From Phycisphaerales bacterium (GTDB taxonomy: Bacteria; Planctomycetota; Phycisphaerae; Phycisphaerales; UBA1924): a stretch of DNA of 64,000 nt. Made by a program: the position numbers and the translations under genes. Positions 34,611 through 44,406 of the stretch are shown piece by piece. The notes under the pieces are model-generated. The model ran no database searches, was not told the DNA's origin, and saw nothing but the letters and a program-made list of their open reading frames with translations. The stretch is from positions 1 through 64,000 of the forward strand of contig CAJPFG010000033.1 in assembly GCA_905339235.1 (NCBI GenBank), read 5' to 3'. The first letter of the stretch is position 1. Each line of letters begins with the position of its first letter.

Positions 34611-35993
34611 ATGGCCGACACGCAGACTGTCACGCTTACCCGGGACCCGACGCGGACGACCGTCGGCGCGGGGGACGTTCCGACGGTCACCGGGGTGACA
34701 ATCCCCAAGAACCTGGGGCCGGTGCAACTCGTGAAGGAGTTGGGTAAGGGCGGGATGGGCGTGGTGTGGCTGGGGCGCCACACGATGCTGAACCAGGATG
34801 TGGCGGTGAAGTTCCTGCTCAACCTGGTGACGAGCAACGACGATCCGCACTTCGCGATGTTCCTGGAAGGGGCCCGGGCCGCGGCCGCGTTGCGGCACAA
34901 GGGCCTCAATCCCGTTCTCAACGCGGACGTGGTAGAGGGCGTTCCCTTCATCATCATGGAGTACGTGGAGGGTCCGACGCTGGCGAACCTTCTGCACAAA
35001 GTTTCGCCATTTCCGTTGGCGGCGACGCGGCTGGTGATGGAGGCGGCGTGCGACGCGGTGGCGGAACTCCACGAGAACAACGTGATTCACCGGGATATCA
35101 AGCCGGCGAACATCCTGCTGGCCGCGGACGGCACGCCGGTGCTGACGGACTTCGGTCTGGCATGCACCCGGCAGGTCGTGCTGACGGGCGCCAAGGTGGA
35201 GGGCGTGGCGGGCACTCCCGACTACATGGCGCCGGAGATGTTCGACCGGACGGTCTCCCCGCGCTCGGACGTGTACGCGCTGGGGATCATGTTCTACGAG
35301 ATGCTCACGGGGAACACGCCCTTCGAGGGCGATTACGAGCAGATCCGGGCGGCGCACCGGGAAGTCGAGATTCCACTCGGGCCGGTGAAGAGCATCCACG
35401 CCGCGCTGGCGGACGTGGTGGAGCGGGCGACGACGAAGAACCCGATGTTCCGGATCAAGTCGGCGCGGCACCTGCAGATCGCGATCCAGGATGCGTTCAG
35501 CCAGATCGATCCGATGCTGGCGAACTTCGCCAAGGGCGAAGCCGAACTGGTCGGAATTGTGCAGAGGTGGAGCAAGGGCGGCAAGGACGACAGCCCTATC
35601 AGCCCGACCCCCGAAGTCGGCGGCACCTACTACGACCGGCTCAGCACGATCGCCGCAAAGCGCAAGAGCGGAGACGCGGCGGCGGTTGGTGATCCGGCCC
35701 CCGCCCAGATCGGCGAACGGGCGCCGGCGGGGACGCGATGTGCCCGCTGCTCGGCGGACATCTCGCAGGAGATTGCGACAGGCCGGTGCCCGTCATGCCT
35801 GCTTCTGGTGCGGTATTCACTCAACCCGGCGGACTATGAGCAGGTGAAGAAGTCCGGCATCCGGGCCGAGGTCGCGGCGGCGGCGGTTGAGCCCGTCCTT
35901 GCGAAGCCGACGCCCCCAGCGCCCACGGCGCCGGCCCGGCCCGAGCCCGCGCGAGGGCTGCTGGCGCGGATCAAGCGGCTGCTGGGAGGTTGA
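34611..35993 (+). CDS. Serine/threonine protein kinase with C-terminal zinc ribbon
   Basis: 460 residues. The Hanks-type kinase has GKGGMGVVWLG (P-loop), VAVKFL (Lys), HRDIKPANIL (H160, R161, D162), TDFGLA and GTPDYMAPEM, so every catalytic residue is present. It continues with a linker (SPISPTPEVGG), a zinc-ribbon-like CARCSADISQ...CPSCLLLVRYSLN stretch, and a short amphipathic C-terminal helix (GLLARIKRLLGG) that could peripherally touch the membrane. There is no transmembrane helix and no sensor PASTA domain. The ATG at 34611 is 15 bases after the PAAR-like stop. The kinase might gate secretion of that protein, as PpkA does for type VI, but no apparatus is nearby, so this is inference. Confidence 0.9.
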   Translation: MADTQTVTLTRDPTRTTVGAGDVPTVTGVTIPKNLGPVQLVKELGKGGMGVVWLGRHTMLNQDVAVKFLLNLVTSNDDPHFAMFLEGARAAAALRHKGLNPVLNADVVEGVPFIIMEYVEGPTLANLLHKVSPFPLAATRLVMEAACDAVAELHENNVIHRDIKPANILLAADGTPVLTDFGLACTRQVVLTGAKVEGVAGTPDYMAPEMFDRTVSPRSDVYALGIMFYEMLTGNTPFEGDYEQIRAAHREVEIPLGPVKSIHAALADVVERATTKNPMFRIKSARHLQIAIQDAFSQIDPMLANFAKGEAELVGIVQRWSKGGKDDSPISPTPEVGGTYYDRLSTIAAKRKSGDAAAVGDPAPAQIGERAPAGTRCARCSADISQEIATGRCPSCLLLVRYSLNPADYEQVKKSGIRAEVAAAAVEPVLAKPTPPAPTAPARPEPARGLLARIKRLLGG

Positions 35994-36032
35994 CTGACGC
36001 ACTCACCCGGTGCGTTGCTATCCTCTCCCCGC

Positions 36033-36830
36033 ATGGCAACCAAGATATTTCCTACCGCCGCGGCCGCGTTTTCCGATCTCGGGCAACTCGGCGTTCTGAA
36101 GGACAACATCACGGTGATGGTGGGGGGGTTCGGCCTGTGCGGCATCCCCGAGCACCTGATCGTGGCGCTTCGCGAAAGCGGCGCCAAGGGGCTGACGTGC
36201 GTGAGCAACAACGCGGGTGTAGACGATTGGGGGCTGGGACTGCTGCTGCAGACGCGCCAGATCCGCAAGATGATCTCGTCGTATGTCGGAGAGAACGCGA
36301 CGTTCGAGAAGCAGTTTCTATCCGGTGAACTCGAGGTGGAGTTCAATCCGCAGGGGACGCTCGCGGAGCGGCTGCGCGCCGGGGGCGCGGGCATTCCCGG
36401 GTTCTACACGGCCACGGGCGCCGGGACGATCGTGGCGGATGGAAAGGACACGCGGCAGTTCTTCCGGCCGGCCGACGCGCTCTGCGGCGCGACGATCCCC
36501 GGCCGCGGGTACGCCGGAAAGCCCGGCTCGGCGCCGCAGAGCGGCGAGGCCCGTGAGTACGTGCTCGAGACCGGGCTATACGGCGACTTGGCGCTGGTGA
36601 AGGCGCACCGGGCGGACCCGTTCGGGAACCTGGTGTACCGGAAGACCGCGCGGAACTTCAACCCGATGATGGCCACGGCCGCGAAGTTTGTGATCGCGGA
36701 AGTGGAGGAGATCGTGCCGCTGGGCTCGATCGAGCCGGACCAGGTGCACACTCCGGGCAGTTACGTGAATCGGGTTGTGCAGACGATCAGCCAGAAGCGG
36801 ATCGAACAGCGGACAACACGAACGGCGTGA
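36033..36830 (+). CDS. scoA: 3-oxoacid CoA-transferase subunit A
   Basis: 265 residues. The start MATKIFPTAAAAFSDL and the glycine-rich VMVGGFGLCGIPEHL (CoA-binding) are class I CoA-transferase alpha-subunit features, with GAGIPGFYTATGAGT and the C-terminal VAEVEEIVPLGS following. Together with the beta subunit it moves CoA from succinyl-CoA to acetoacetate or other 3-oxoacids. The beta subunit gene (40600) is separated from it by four genes, which is unusual because the two are nearly always adjacent. The gene ends directly against the convergent secreted-protein gene at 36831. Confidence 0.92.
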   Translation: MATKIFPTAAAAFSDLGQLGVLKDNITVMVGGFGLCGIPEHLIVALRESGAKGLTCVSNNAGVDDWGLGLLLQTRQIRKMISSYVGENATFEKQFLSGELEVEFNPQGTLAERLRAGGAGIPGFYTATGAGTIVADGKDTRQFFRPADALCGATIPGRGYAGKPGSAPQSGEAREYVLETGLYGDLALVKAHRADPFGNLVYRKTARNFNPMMATAAKFVIAEVEEIVPLGSIEPDQVHTPGSYVNRVVQTISQKRIEQRTTRTA

Positions 36831-38567
36831 CTACCGTCGGCCGCGGCTTCGGAGGTAACTCAATCCGCTGGTTGGCGGGGGCGAGTCGTTTCCGCTGCCA
36901 CCACTTCCACCGCCACTGCCACCGCTGCTACCGCCGCTGGGAGGGGGTGGATCGCTGGGGTTGAGGAAGCGCACGCCGGCGGGAAGGGGGAGCGAATCCG
37001 CGAAGCGGGTGTCGTCAGCGACTGTGACCGTGCGGTTATTGACGCGGGCGGTGCCGGGCAGAATGGGGGAGACGAAGAAACTGTTCTGCATGCGGCGGCC
37101 GACTTCGATGTGGCCGATCGCGGCGCCGGCGGGGCTGGTGACGAGGGTGTCGTCGTCGTCGAGCAGAATGTTGTCGGTGGTGCGCAGGCCCGAGGCGACG
37201 ATCGAGTTGGTCATGTCGCGCCGGATGCGGATGGTGTCGAGCGATCCGTTGCGTGCCTGGTCGGCGTTGCTGCCGGTCCCGCCGATTTCCAGGTCGGCGC
37301 CGAGGTTGTAGCCGGCAAGGATTCGGCCGGAAATCAGGCTTCCGCCGATATCGATATTGAACATGAGGGGTGAGGCGAGCGTGCCGCGCATGTCGCCGCG
37401 GGTGCGGAAGTTCTCTACGACGCCGGCGATATTCGCGCGGAACGACGCGGTAGTGCTTCCCGCCTCCCAGATTTCAACGCCGCGGGCGAGCGACCACACG
37501 CCGCTCACGTTTCCCTTCGCGACGAAACGGTCGATGCTCATGCTGTTGGAGTTGAAGGACGTGACCGTGACGGAAGGGGCGAAGTCTCCGCCGGAGGAGA
37601 TGTTGCTGATGAACGGGGCCCGCAGGAAATCCGCGGTTCCGTCGGTGTCGCGCCACGAACGGACGTTGAGCGCGTCGATCGGGAGATTCGAGGTGATGAC
37701 CGCATCGCGGACGTCGCCGGCCTCGATCGTGACCCCGCGGCCAAAGCCGTTCTGGATCGTGATCGATCCCCGATCGAGTTTGCCCAGCAGTATCCTCGAA
37801 ATGAAGCCCTGGATCGTGAGAATTCCCGAGAGGGTGACCCGCTGAGCCTTCACGGCCTTGATGCCCTGCGGGAGATTGATCTGGGCAAAGTGCACGGGCC
37901 GGTCCCGGTCCGTCGAGATCATGAGCGAGGCGTCGGGTTCCGCGCCCGTCACGACGAGCACGATGCCGTCCTCCGTCAGGTCGAGGTTTCCGGTTCCGAT
38001 GCGGTCGATTTTGATGGTCACCTTCGTGCCGTCGGACTGCGTGTAGGTGAATGGCCGATTTCTACCGGCGTCGAGGATGCCGAACTCGTACGAGATCACG
38101 GCGGAGGCGAACGTCATCGCGTGGTTGTTGGCGGTGTTGGTGTCGAAAGACGAGTTGTCGAGCACCAGCCGGGCCACGACGAAATACTCCCCGGGCGCGA
38201 CATGCCGGAGGGGTGCGGGTGGGTCCACGAGCGCGGGTTCGACCGTGTCGAGTCTCACGTCCATCCGCCCGCCGATTCGCGGGAGGTTGCGCAGGTCTTT
38301 GGTTTCGAAGAGAAAATCATCCGCCACATCGAACGAGTCGTCCGCGGAAAGGTAAAACTCCATGCTCGCCCTGCCGCGGTAGTTCAGGGTGCCGACGTTA
38401 TTCACGGTGGCGGTGAGGCGGATGACCTGGGCATCGGCCCGGCGATCGAAGTCGTTGAAGAGCGCGCCGACCGAGACTGCAAAGTCTCCCGCCAGCACCT
38501 GACGCTGCTCGAGCGCCTCGAACCCGCTGTCTTCATACGAACGAACGTGAGGCGTGCGTCGGGCCAT
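36831..38567 (-). CDS. Large secreted protein with planctomycete N-terminal motif
   Basis: 578 residues, ATG at 38567 with aaggaga upstream. Residues 19-28 read LEQRQVLAGD, the planctomycete extracellular motif (usually LEPRxLLAG), and the body is beta-rich. A CARDB-like segment (about residues 40-170) has RLTATVNNVGTLNYRG and EYFVVARLVLDNSSFDTNTANN. The rest is a run of GD-rich beta-strands that suggests a right-handed beta-helix or adhesin. The C-terminus is a Gly/Ser linker (SGGSSGGSGGGSGGSG) and ends SYLRSRGRR. It is expected at the cell surface; no enzymatic site is seen. It lies between the two CoA-transferase subunit genes on the opposite strand. Confidence 0.82.
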   Translation of the reverse strand: MARRTPHVRSYEDSGFEALEQRQVLAGDFAVSVGALFNDFDRRADAQVIRLTATVNNVGTLNYRGRASMEFYLSADDSFDVADDFLFETKDLRNLPRIGGRMDVRLDTVEPALVDPPAPLRHVAPGEYFVVARLVLDNSSFDTNTANNHAMTFASAVISYEFGILDAGRNRPFTYTQSDGTKVTIKIDRIGTGNLDLTEDGIVLVVTGAEPDASLMISTDRDRPVHFAQINLPQGIKAVKAQRVTLSGILTIQGFISRILLGKLDRGSITIQNGFGRGVTIEAGDVRDAVITSNLPIDALNVRSWRDTDGTADFLRAPFISNISSGGDFAPSVTVTSFNSNSMSIDRFVAKGNVSGVWSLARGVEIWEAGSTTASFRANIAGVVENFRTRGDMRGTLASPLMFNIDIGGSLISGRILAGYNLGADLEIGGTGSNADQARNGSLDTIRIRRDMTNSIVASGLRTTDNILLDDDDTLVTSPAGAAIGHIEVGRRMQNSFFVSPILPGTARVNNRTVTVADDTRFADSLPLPAGVRFLNPSDPPPPSGGSSGGSGGGSGGSGNDSPPPTSGLSYLRSRGRR

Positions 38568-38727
38568 TTCGATCTCCTTCCGGTCGGTATCATTCACCGT
38601 CCGCCGTCCGAGAACCAGTGCCGCGGCCCGATGGTGATTTGTGGTACGGTGTACGTCGGGCGGCGGGGCGGTCGGGCTTGACCGGGATACGGACGCAGAC
38701 CCGAGACGGTTCAAGAAGAGGTGAAAT

Positions 38728-39000
38728 GTGCGGAGTGTGATCGGGGTGTCGCTGATTCTCGTGGGCGGCGCGGTGATTCTCGCGGGGATCGGTGTCGCCC
38801 TCTGGCCTCTCATCGAGGTCTACCAGCAGAATCTGAGCAACGCGATGGGAGACTCGGCGACAGTCGCGGAGACGAACCTTCAATCGAAAATGCTTCGCGG
38901 CGTCTATATCGCTGTGCCTGGAGCGGTCGTGCTCGTCGTAGGCAAGATGATGGTAAAAGCCGCAATCATCCGCAAACTCCGCGAGTCCGCGCAACGGTGA
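38728..39000 (+). CDS. Small two-helix membrane protein
   Basis: 90 residues, GTG start at 38728 with an agaagaggtg ribosome-binding region upstream. The first hydrophobic helix is residues 3-28 and the second about 58-78, with a hydrophilic loop between (YQQNLSNAMGDSATVAETN). I do not recognise the family. It is 24 bases upstream of the HAD hydrolase gene on the same strand, so they may be co-transcribed. Confidence 0.65.
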   Translation: MRSVIGVSLILVGGAVILAGIGVALWPLIEVYQQNLSNAMGDSATVAETNLQSKMLRGVYIAVPGAVVLVVGKMMVKAAIIRKLRESAQR

Positions 39001-39024
39001 AGCCGCGAGCAGATCGATCGCCGC

Positions 39025-39717
39025 ATGAAGTTCGACACCATCCAAGCCATCACGTTTGATTGCTACGGCACGCTCATCGACTGGGAAGCCGGGATTCTCA
39101 AGGCGATCCGGCCGATCCTGGCCGTGCACGGCCACGCCCCGCCCGACGCGGAGATTGTCTCCACATACGCGCAGTTCGAGGCGGAGGAGGAGCGGGAGTA
39201 CAAGCCGTACCGGGACGTGCTCGGTGGAGTGATGAATCTCTTCGCGGCGAAGTATGGATTCTCGATCGAGGACCGCGAGCGGGAGCGTCTGGCCTCGTCG
39301 ATCGCGAGATGGGAGCCGTTCCCCGACACCGTGCGGGCGTTGCGCCGGCTCTCCGAGCGATTCCGGCTGGTGATCTGCTCGAACATCGACGACGACTTGT
39401 TCGCCGCCACGCATGAAAAACTCGCCACCGAGTTCGAGTGGGTAGTGACGGCGGAGTACTGCCGGTCGTACAAGCCCGATCCGCGGCACTTTCGGGTGGC
39501 GCTGGCGCTGCTCGGGCTGCGGCCCGATGAGGTGCTGCACGCAGCCCAGAGTCGGTACCACGACATCGCGCCCGCGGTGCGGATGGGCTTTCGCGCGGCG
39601 TGGGTCAACCGCGATTCGGTGTGCGAGAACGCGGGGGTCACGCCGTGCACCCCGTCCGGGAGTGAAGCGGACCTGACGGTATCCTCGCTCGCGGAGTTGG
39701 CCCGCCAGGTATGCTGA
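39025..39717 (+). CDS. HAD-superfamily hydrolase, haloacid dehalogenase type II
   Basis: 230 residues. Motif I is FDCYGTLIDWE (nucleophile Asp), motif II is ICSNIDDD, motif III is the Lys in YKPDPRHF, and the late part RYHDIAPAVRMGF holds the acidic motif IV region. The cap is of the helical type used by L-2-haloacid dehalogenases and phosphatases. The real substrate is unknown. Note that in haloacid dehalogenases motif I is typically FDAYGTL; here a Cys replaces Ala. It follows the small membrane protein by 24 bases. Confidence 0.88.
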   Translation: MKFDTIQAITFDCYGTLIDWEAGILKAIRPILAVHGHAPPDAEIVSTYAQFEAEEEREYKPYRDVLGGVMNLFAAKYGFSIEDRERERLASSIARWEPFPDTVRALRRLSERFRLVICSNIDDDLFAATHEKLATEFEWVVTAEYCRSYKPDPRHFRVALALLGLRPDEVLHAAQSRYHDIAPAVRMGFRAAWVNRDSVCENAGVTPCTPSGSEADLTVSSLAELARQVC

Positions 39718-40125
39718 GCCGGCGCGGCAGGAAAAAAACGAGCCGCACACGTTCGCGAGCGACTCGCCATGATCGGGGCGTGAGCGGTTCGAGCGACCAG
39801 ACAGCCCGCCGCGTCATCAACCCATTGATCACTACATCACCAAGATCGTCCGGTCCCCTGTGCCCGATGCGATGTGGACGGACTTCCGGATGTTCAATGG
39901 GTGATTCGACCTAGCCCTGAACGGCGCAGTTTGTCGTCCGAAAACGCTTCAGGCACGCGCCGGCGGTTCGGGCCGCGAAACGGGCCGCGATGCTCGCCCG
40001 TTCGGCGGGTTTGCGCAAATCCGGCGTCGAACCTCTCCGTTTCGCAAGATGTTCGCCGCCCAGTGTTCGTATTGGATGTGGGCCGAGAGATCGCTCGGAG
40101 TGCGCCGAGCGAAGGAGGTGTTGCC
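39718..40125. other. 408-base gap without a recognised gene
   Basis: Several open frames cross it (for example 39874-40125, in frame with the next gene), but none shows a domain, and the first supported start is the ATG at 40126 with its strong ribosome-binding site. There is a perfect 9-base inverted repeat (acccattga at 39820-39828, tcaatgggt at 39894-39902) 65 bases apart, judged weak. Confidence 0.5.
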
Positions 40126-40551
40126 ATGACCGCGCAACCCGGAGACTCGCTGAAGCCGCTGCACCGAGCAGAGGCGCTAGTTGACCGCGAGGGCCACGTG
40201 ACCGGACCGGAAGGCGTGATGGTCATGCCCGGCTCGGCGCAAGACGCGGCCGCGGAAATCAAGGAAGTGAGTTCCGAGGGCTCACCGGCGGACGCGAAGT
40301 TGGGGCCGCGGGCGCTGCGGATGATTCTGATCGGCGGCTGGGTAGTGCTCGCGGGAGTCGCGGTGGTGGTGGCGTTCACGGTGGGATGGCCGGTGGCCGT
40401 GGCGATGCTCGCGTTCGGCACGCTGGTTTTCCTGTTCAATCCCGTGGTCTTCGCGGCGGTGGGCAGAGCCAAGGAACGGGAAGAGGCGCTGACTCACCAC
40501 TTTCACGTCGTGCCGCCGCACGATGAGGCGGACCGGGTGCATCACGCCTGA
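40126..40551 (+). CDS. Small membrane protein of unknown function
   Basis: 141 residues, ATG at 40126 with an excellent ribosome-binding site (aaggaggt, seven bases upstream). A hydrophilic N-terminal half is followed by two adjacent hydrophobic helices (about residues 68-88 and 90-112) and a His-rich C-terminus (THHFHVVPPHDEADRVHHA). I do not recognise the family. The His-rich tail could bind metal. It lies 48 bases upstream of the CoA-transferase beta subunit gene. Confidence 0.7.
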   Translation: MTAQPGDSLKPLHRAEALVDREGHVTGPEGVMVMPGSAQDAAAEIKEVSSEGSPADAKLGPRALRMILIGGWVVLAGVAVVVAFTVGWPVAVAMLAFGTLVFLFNPVVFAAVGRAKEREEALTHHFHVVPPHDEADRVHHA

Positions 40552-40599
40552 AAGAGCGAGTTCGCGGGGGGTGGGGCGGGCGCGGTACCATACCGGCCT

Positions 40600-41259
<660 letters not shown>

Positions 41260-41274
41260 GCAAGGGGGTGGGGT

Positions 41275-42060
41275 ATGGGTGGCGGCGGGGGCGGGCCACT
41301 GCCGAAGGGCACGCCCAAGTGGGTCAAGACAGTCCTCAAGGTTTACCTGCCGTGGGCGCTCACGCTGGGCGGCCTGATCGGCCTGGGCTCGCACGCGAAA
41401 GAAATCTGGCACTTCTTCAATCCCGAACCGCCCGCACTCGGCGTCACGTTCGCCTGGCGCGACGGCAAGACCGATGTCGAGGTGGGGCCCAACACCCTGG
41501 CCGTGGAACGCGGCCGCTCGATCCGGGTGGACGTGGACGGCGTCGATTCGCTGGAAAAAGTGTTCAGTTTCTACGTGCTGAGAATCGACGGCCGGAGCAG
41601 GGCCGAGATTCTCAAGCCGGAGTTGTGGCGCCGGGCCCACTACGACCTGGTTGACATTGGCGACGGACCCACCAACACATTCATCGTGATCCGCGCCGAG
41701 AAGGACGGTCTCTCGGACTACAGGATCGAGAAGCTCACGGTGGCGATGAACTCGGCGCTGGCGCGGGTTTCGGGGCAGGGCGGCCAGGAGGGGATGGCCC
41801 CGGCAACCGGCGAGGCCGGCACTTCGTTCACCCCCGAACTCCCGCAGGGCCGCCAGTACATCTGGACCGGCAAGGGCCCCGCGGCGGACTGGGATTGGGA
41901 GTACGCCGGGGGGGGCAAACCCGGCGGCAAAGAAATCACCAACGAAAAGACGTACAAGGACTGGGCAGATGCCCTCCGCGGCGTACTTCGAGCGCACCTG
42001 CCCCCGGACGCGGCGATCGCCGGACGCACCCTCCGGGTCGAGGAGAGGCCGCCGGATTGA
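41275..42060 (+). CDS. Single-helix membrane protein of unknown function
   Basis: 261 residues. A Gly-rich start (MGGGGGGPLPKG) is followed by a helix (about 22-42, VYLPWALTLGGLIGLGS) and then an extracytoplasmic beta-rich region. There is no known motif. A Gly/Asp segment (GGGKPGGKEITNEKTYKDWADAL) near the C-terminus ends in a helical part. The gene is 15 bases downstream of scoB and 55 bases upstream of the caspase-family gene on the same strand. It may be a partner that feeds or limits the caspase. Confidence 0.7.
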   Translation: MGGGGGGPLPKGTPKWVKTVLKVYLPWALTLGGLIGLGSHAKEIWHFFNPEPPALGVTFAWRDGKTDVEVGPNTLAVERGRSIRVDVDGVDSLEKVFSFYVLRIDGRSRAEILKPELWRRAHYDLVDIGDGPTNTFIVIRAEKDGLSDYRIEKLTVAMNSALARVSGQGGQEGMAPATGEAGTSFTPELPQGRQYIWTGKGPAADWDWEYAGGGKPGGKEITNEKTYKDWADALRGVLRAHLPPDAAIAGRTLRVEERPPD

Positions 42061-42115
42061 CCCGGTCTCGACGGCCCGGGGTTTTCATGTATCATGCACA
42101 CCCGGAGGTGCGGGC

Positions 42116-43948
42116 GTGGCGTGGGTGAGAAGCATCATCGCAATCGTGTGTTCCGTCGTCGTGAGCGCCCAGAGCGCACAGCCGTCTCGCGAGCCGCCCG
42201 GGAGCGACGTCACCTACAAGCGCATGATCGCCATCTGCGTCGGGGTGCGGCACTTCGAGGGTGAAGGCGCGAACACACGCGGCGGGTTCGGCGTGCCCGA
42301 CCTCAAATACACGGAGCGCGACGCCGCCGAAGTCGCGAAAGTCCTCCGGGACAAGTACGGCTTCAAGCAGGAGGACGTGCGGGAACTCACCGGGCGAGTG
42401 ACCCGCGGCGAAATTCTCGCGGCGCTCGAAGACGCCAAAAAAGCCGGCGAGGATGACATCGTCATCTTCTACTACTCCGGGCACGGCCTCAAACTCGAGC
42501 ACCAGGGCAAGGACGAACCGGTCGCGAAGTGGTACGGGTTTCTCGCGCCCGGGGTGATCGCCTCGAAGCCGAGCGCCGATACGCCGCAGGGGTGGGGCGA
42601 CGTTCTGGTGTCGATGGACGAGGTGGTCCGCACGTTCAAGAGCCTGAAAGCGCGGCATTCGCTCGTGCTGCTGGACTGCTGCTTCAGCGGGTTCGCCGCC
42701 GTGGGAAAGGGCTCGAGCAGGATCGGCCAGGACGACATCGGCGCGTACCGCCGGCTGATGGAGCACCAGTCGTGGGCCGCGATCACGGCGGGCACCGAGA
42801 AGGAAGAGGCGTTCGAACTGGACGACAAGAAGCAGAGCGCGTTCACGTGGGGGGTGCTGGAAACGCTCAAGTCGCGGGCGGGGGAAAAGCAGCCGTTCTC
42901 GTCGATGGAGTTCTTCGTGGACGTCCGGCAGGCCGTGCTCAAACTCAGGGACAGCGAGGGGCGTCAACTCTCCCCGCAGTTCCGGCCGCTGAAAGTGAAT
43001 CAATCCGCCGAGGGCGAACTCGTGCTGATCCCCTCGGGCGCGGAGGACGTCGTGGTCGCGATCAACAAGCCGCCCAAGCGCGAGAAGCGCTACGCGGTGA
43101 CCTCCCGCGACGACGTGGATCGAACGACCCGAAAGGCCCAGGGGGTGAAGAGTGCCGGGAAGGACCCCGCGCGAGATTCCGACCTGCAGGAGGAGTACCG
43201 GGTCTACAACGAACGCGCGGCCGCGGGCGACGAGAATGCCATGGCCATGAAGCAGTACATGCTGTCGCAGGGAATCGGCACGGCGCGAGACGAGAAGGCG
43301 GCGTATCGGACGGCGCAGCAGGCCGCGGCGGTGAACGAGGACGTGGGCAAGCAACTGCTGGCACAGTGCCTGGCGCAGGGCATCGGCGTGCCGAAGAACG
43401 AAAGGGCGGCGAAGCAACTGGTGGGCCCGGAACTCGCGGCGAAACTCATTTCAGGCCAGCACGTTGAACCGCAGGACGTGCTGGGGGTGGTGTTCGGCGC
43501 CGCAGCCGCGAACGGCGCGGGGCGGAACGGCAACGCGGGAAAGGCGGCCGCGGGCGCCACGCTCCTGCAGATCTTCGCCAACCTCGGCCAGGGCGAGAAG
43601 GACGTGAAGTCGGTCCAGGACGCGATGTCGAATATCGAAAAGCGCGGGCGAAGGCTGCGAGAGCACTACTCGGAGATGGTCACCAAGAACGACTTCCGCA
43701 ACGACAAGACGGAGGCGATGTCGCGGGCGTGGCTGGAGTCGTTGCCCGTGCTCGAGGGCTTTGCCAAGGGCACGGAGCGGGAGGCGGACATTGTGCGGGC
43801 CGCGGCGGGCCTGCGCGAGAGCCTCAAGGCTCTGCGCACAGCCTCCAAGGACAAGCGCAAGAACGCGATGGAGAAGGCGATCGAGGACGCGGAGGGTGCG
43901 GTTGTGGAACTTCGCAAGGCGGTTGGCGAGGCGCCGCCGAGCAAGTAG
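42116..43948 (+). CDS. Secreted caspase-family protease with Sel1-like repeats
   Basis: 610 residues. The GTG at 42116 has ggaggtg upstream. The N-terminus carries a signal-peptide-like stretch (VRSIIAIVCSVVVSAQSA), so the protease domain should be outside the cytoplasm. The caspase-like (peptidase C14) fold follows: MIAICVGVRHFEGEG, DIVIFYYSGHG (catalytic His), then SLVLLDCCFSGF (catalytic Cys), typical of orthocaspases or bacterial metacaspases. Residues about 395-470 hold two Sel1-like units (NERAAAGDENAMAMKQYMLSQ, NKQLLAQCLAQGIGVPKNE), and the end is a coiled-coil-like helix. Downstream 30 bases is a TPR lipoprotein. Substrate and trigger are unknown. Confidence 0.85.
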   Translation: MAWVRSIIAIVCSVVVSAQSAQPSREPPGSDVTYKRMIAICVGVRHFEGEGANTRGGFGVPDLKYTERDAAEVAKVLRDKYGFKQEDVRELTGRVTRGEILAALEDAKKAGEDDIVIFYYSGHGLKLEHQGKDEPVAKWYGFLAPGVIASKPSADTPQGWGDVLVSMDEVVRTFKSLKARHSLVLLDCCFSGFAAVGKGSSRIGQDDIGAYRRLMEHQSWAAITAGTEKEEAFELDDKKQSAFTWGVLETLKSRAGEKQPFSSMEFFVDVRQAVLKLRDSEGRQLSPQFRPLKVNQSAEGELVLIPSGAEDVVVAINKPPKREKRYAVTSRDDVDRTTRKAQGVKSAGKDPARDSDLQEEYRVYNERAAAGDENAMAMKQYMLSQGIGTARDEKAAYRTAQQAAAVNEDVGKQLLAQCLAQGIGVPKNERAAKQLVGPELAAKLISGQHVEPQDVLGVVFGAAAANGAGRNGNAGKAAAGATLLQIFANLGQGEKDVKSVQDAMSNIEKRGRRLREHYSEMVTKNDFRNDKTEAMSRAWLESLPVLEGFAKGTEREADIVRAAAGLRESLKALRTASKDKRKNAMEKAIEDAEGAVVELRKAVGEAPPSK

Positions 43949-43977
43949 AATGCTCGCCAGACTATCAGGAGGATTTC

Positions 43978-44406
43978 ATGCGAACGAACCTCGTCGGATT
44001 GGCGGCTTTGATCGTCCTCGGATTTCTCGGCCTCGCGGGTTGCGCCGCGGTGAACAAGGCGATCGACGACCCGGCGCGCAAAGTAACGGTGGATGTGCCG
44101 TTCAAGGGCGATGCGGTCGGCGTCACGGTGGTGTCATGGTCCAGCGAGGGCGACATCGCGGACGGCGTGGGGCACCTGGCGAACCACGACTACGACAAGG
44201 CCAAGGAGGCGTTCGAGCGGGCGCTGACGCTGACCAAGGACGCGGATCCGGACACGCACTTCGGGCTCGGAGTGGCGTACGAGATGCTCGAGAATCTGCC
44301 CAAGGCCGAGGAGCACTACAAGGCCGCGAACCTGCTCAAGCCGCGCGAGGATCGCGGCGCCGCCGTGCGTCGCGTCTTGATCAAGCAAGGGAAACTCAAG
44401 GAGTAG
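43978..44406 (+). CDS. Lipoprotein with TPR-like repeat
   Basis: 142 residues. The signal peptide MRTNLVGLAALIVLGFLGLAGC gives a lipobox LAGC (lipidated Cys at residue 22). After a beta-like segment come TPR-like helices (HLANHDYDKAKEAFERALTL, FGLGVAYEMLENLPKAEEHYKAANLLKP). The ATG at 43978 has an aggagga ribosome-binding site. It lies 30 bases after the caspase gene, so it is likely its outer- or inner-membrane-anchored partner. The 3' end overlaps the convergent methyltransferase gene by 11 bases. Confidence 0.82.
   Translation: MRTNLVGLAALIVLGFLGLAGCAAVNKAIDDPARKVTVDVPFKGDAVGVTVVSWSSEGDIADGVGHLANHDYDKAKEAFERALTLTKDADPDTHFGLGVAYEMLENLPKAEEHYKAANLLKPREDRGAAVRRVLIKQGKLKE

Noticed and set aside
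39820..39902. 9-base inverted repeat acccattga/tcaatgggt as an operator or attachment site
   Set aside because: Arms are 65 bases apart with no gene, terminal motif or target duplication beside them. A chance match is likely.
42116..43948. Caspase gene as a cytoplasmic antiphage defence effector
   Set aside because: It has a signal-peptide-like start and no nucleotide-sensing or toxin neighbour. Envelope location is the simpler reading.
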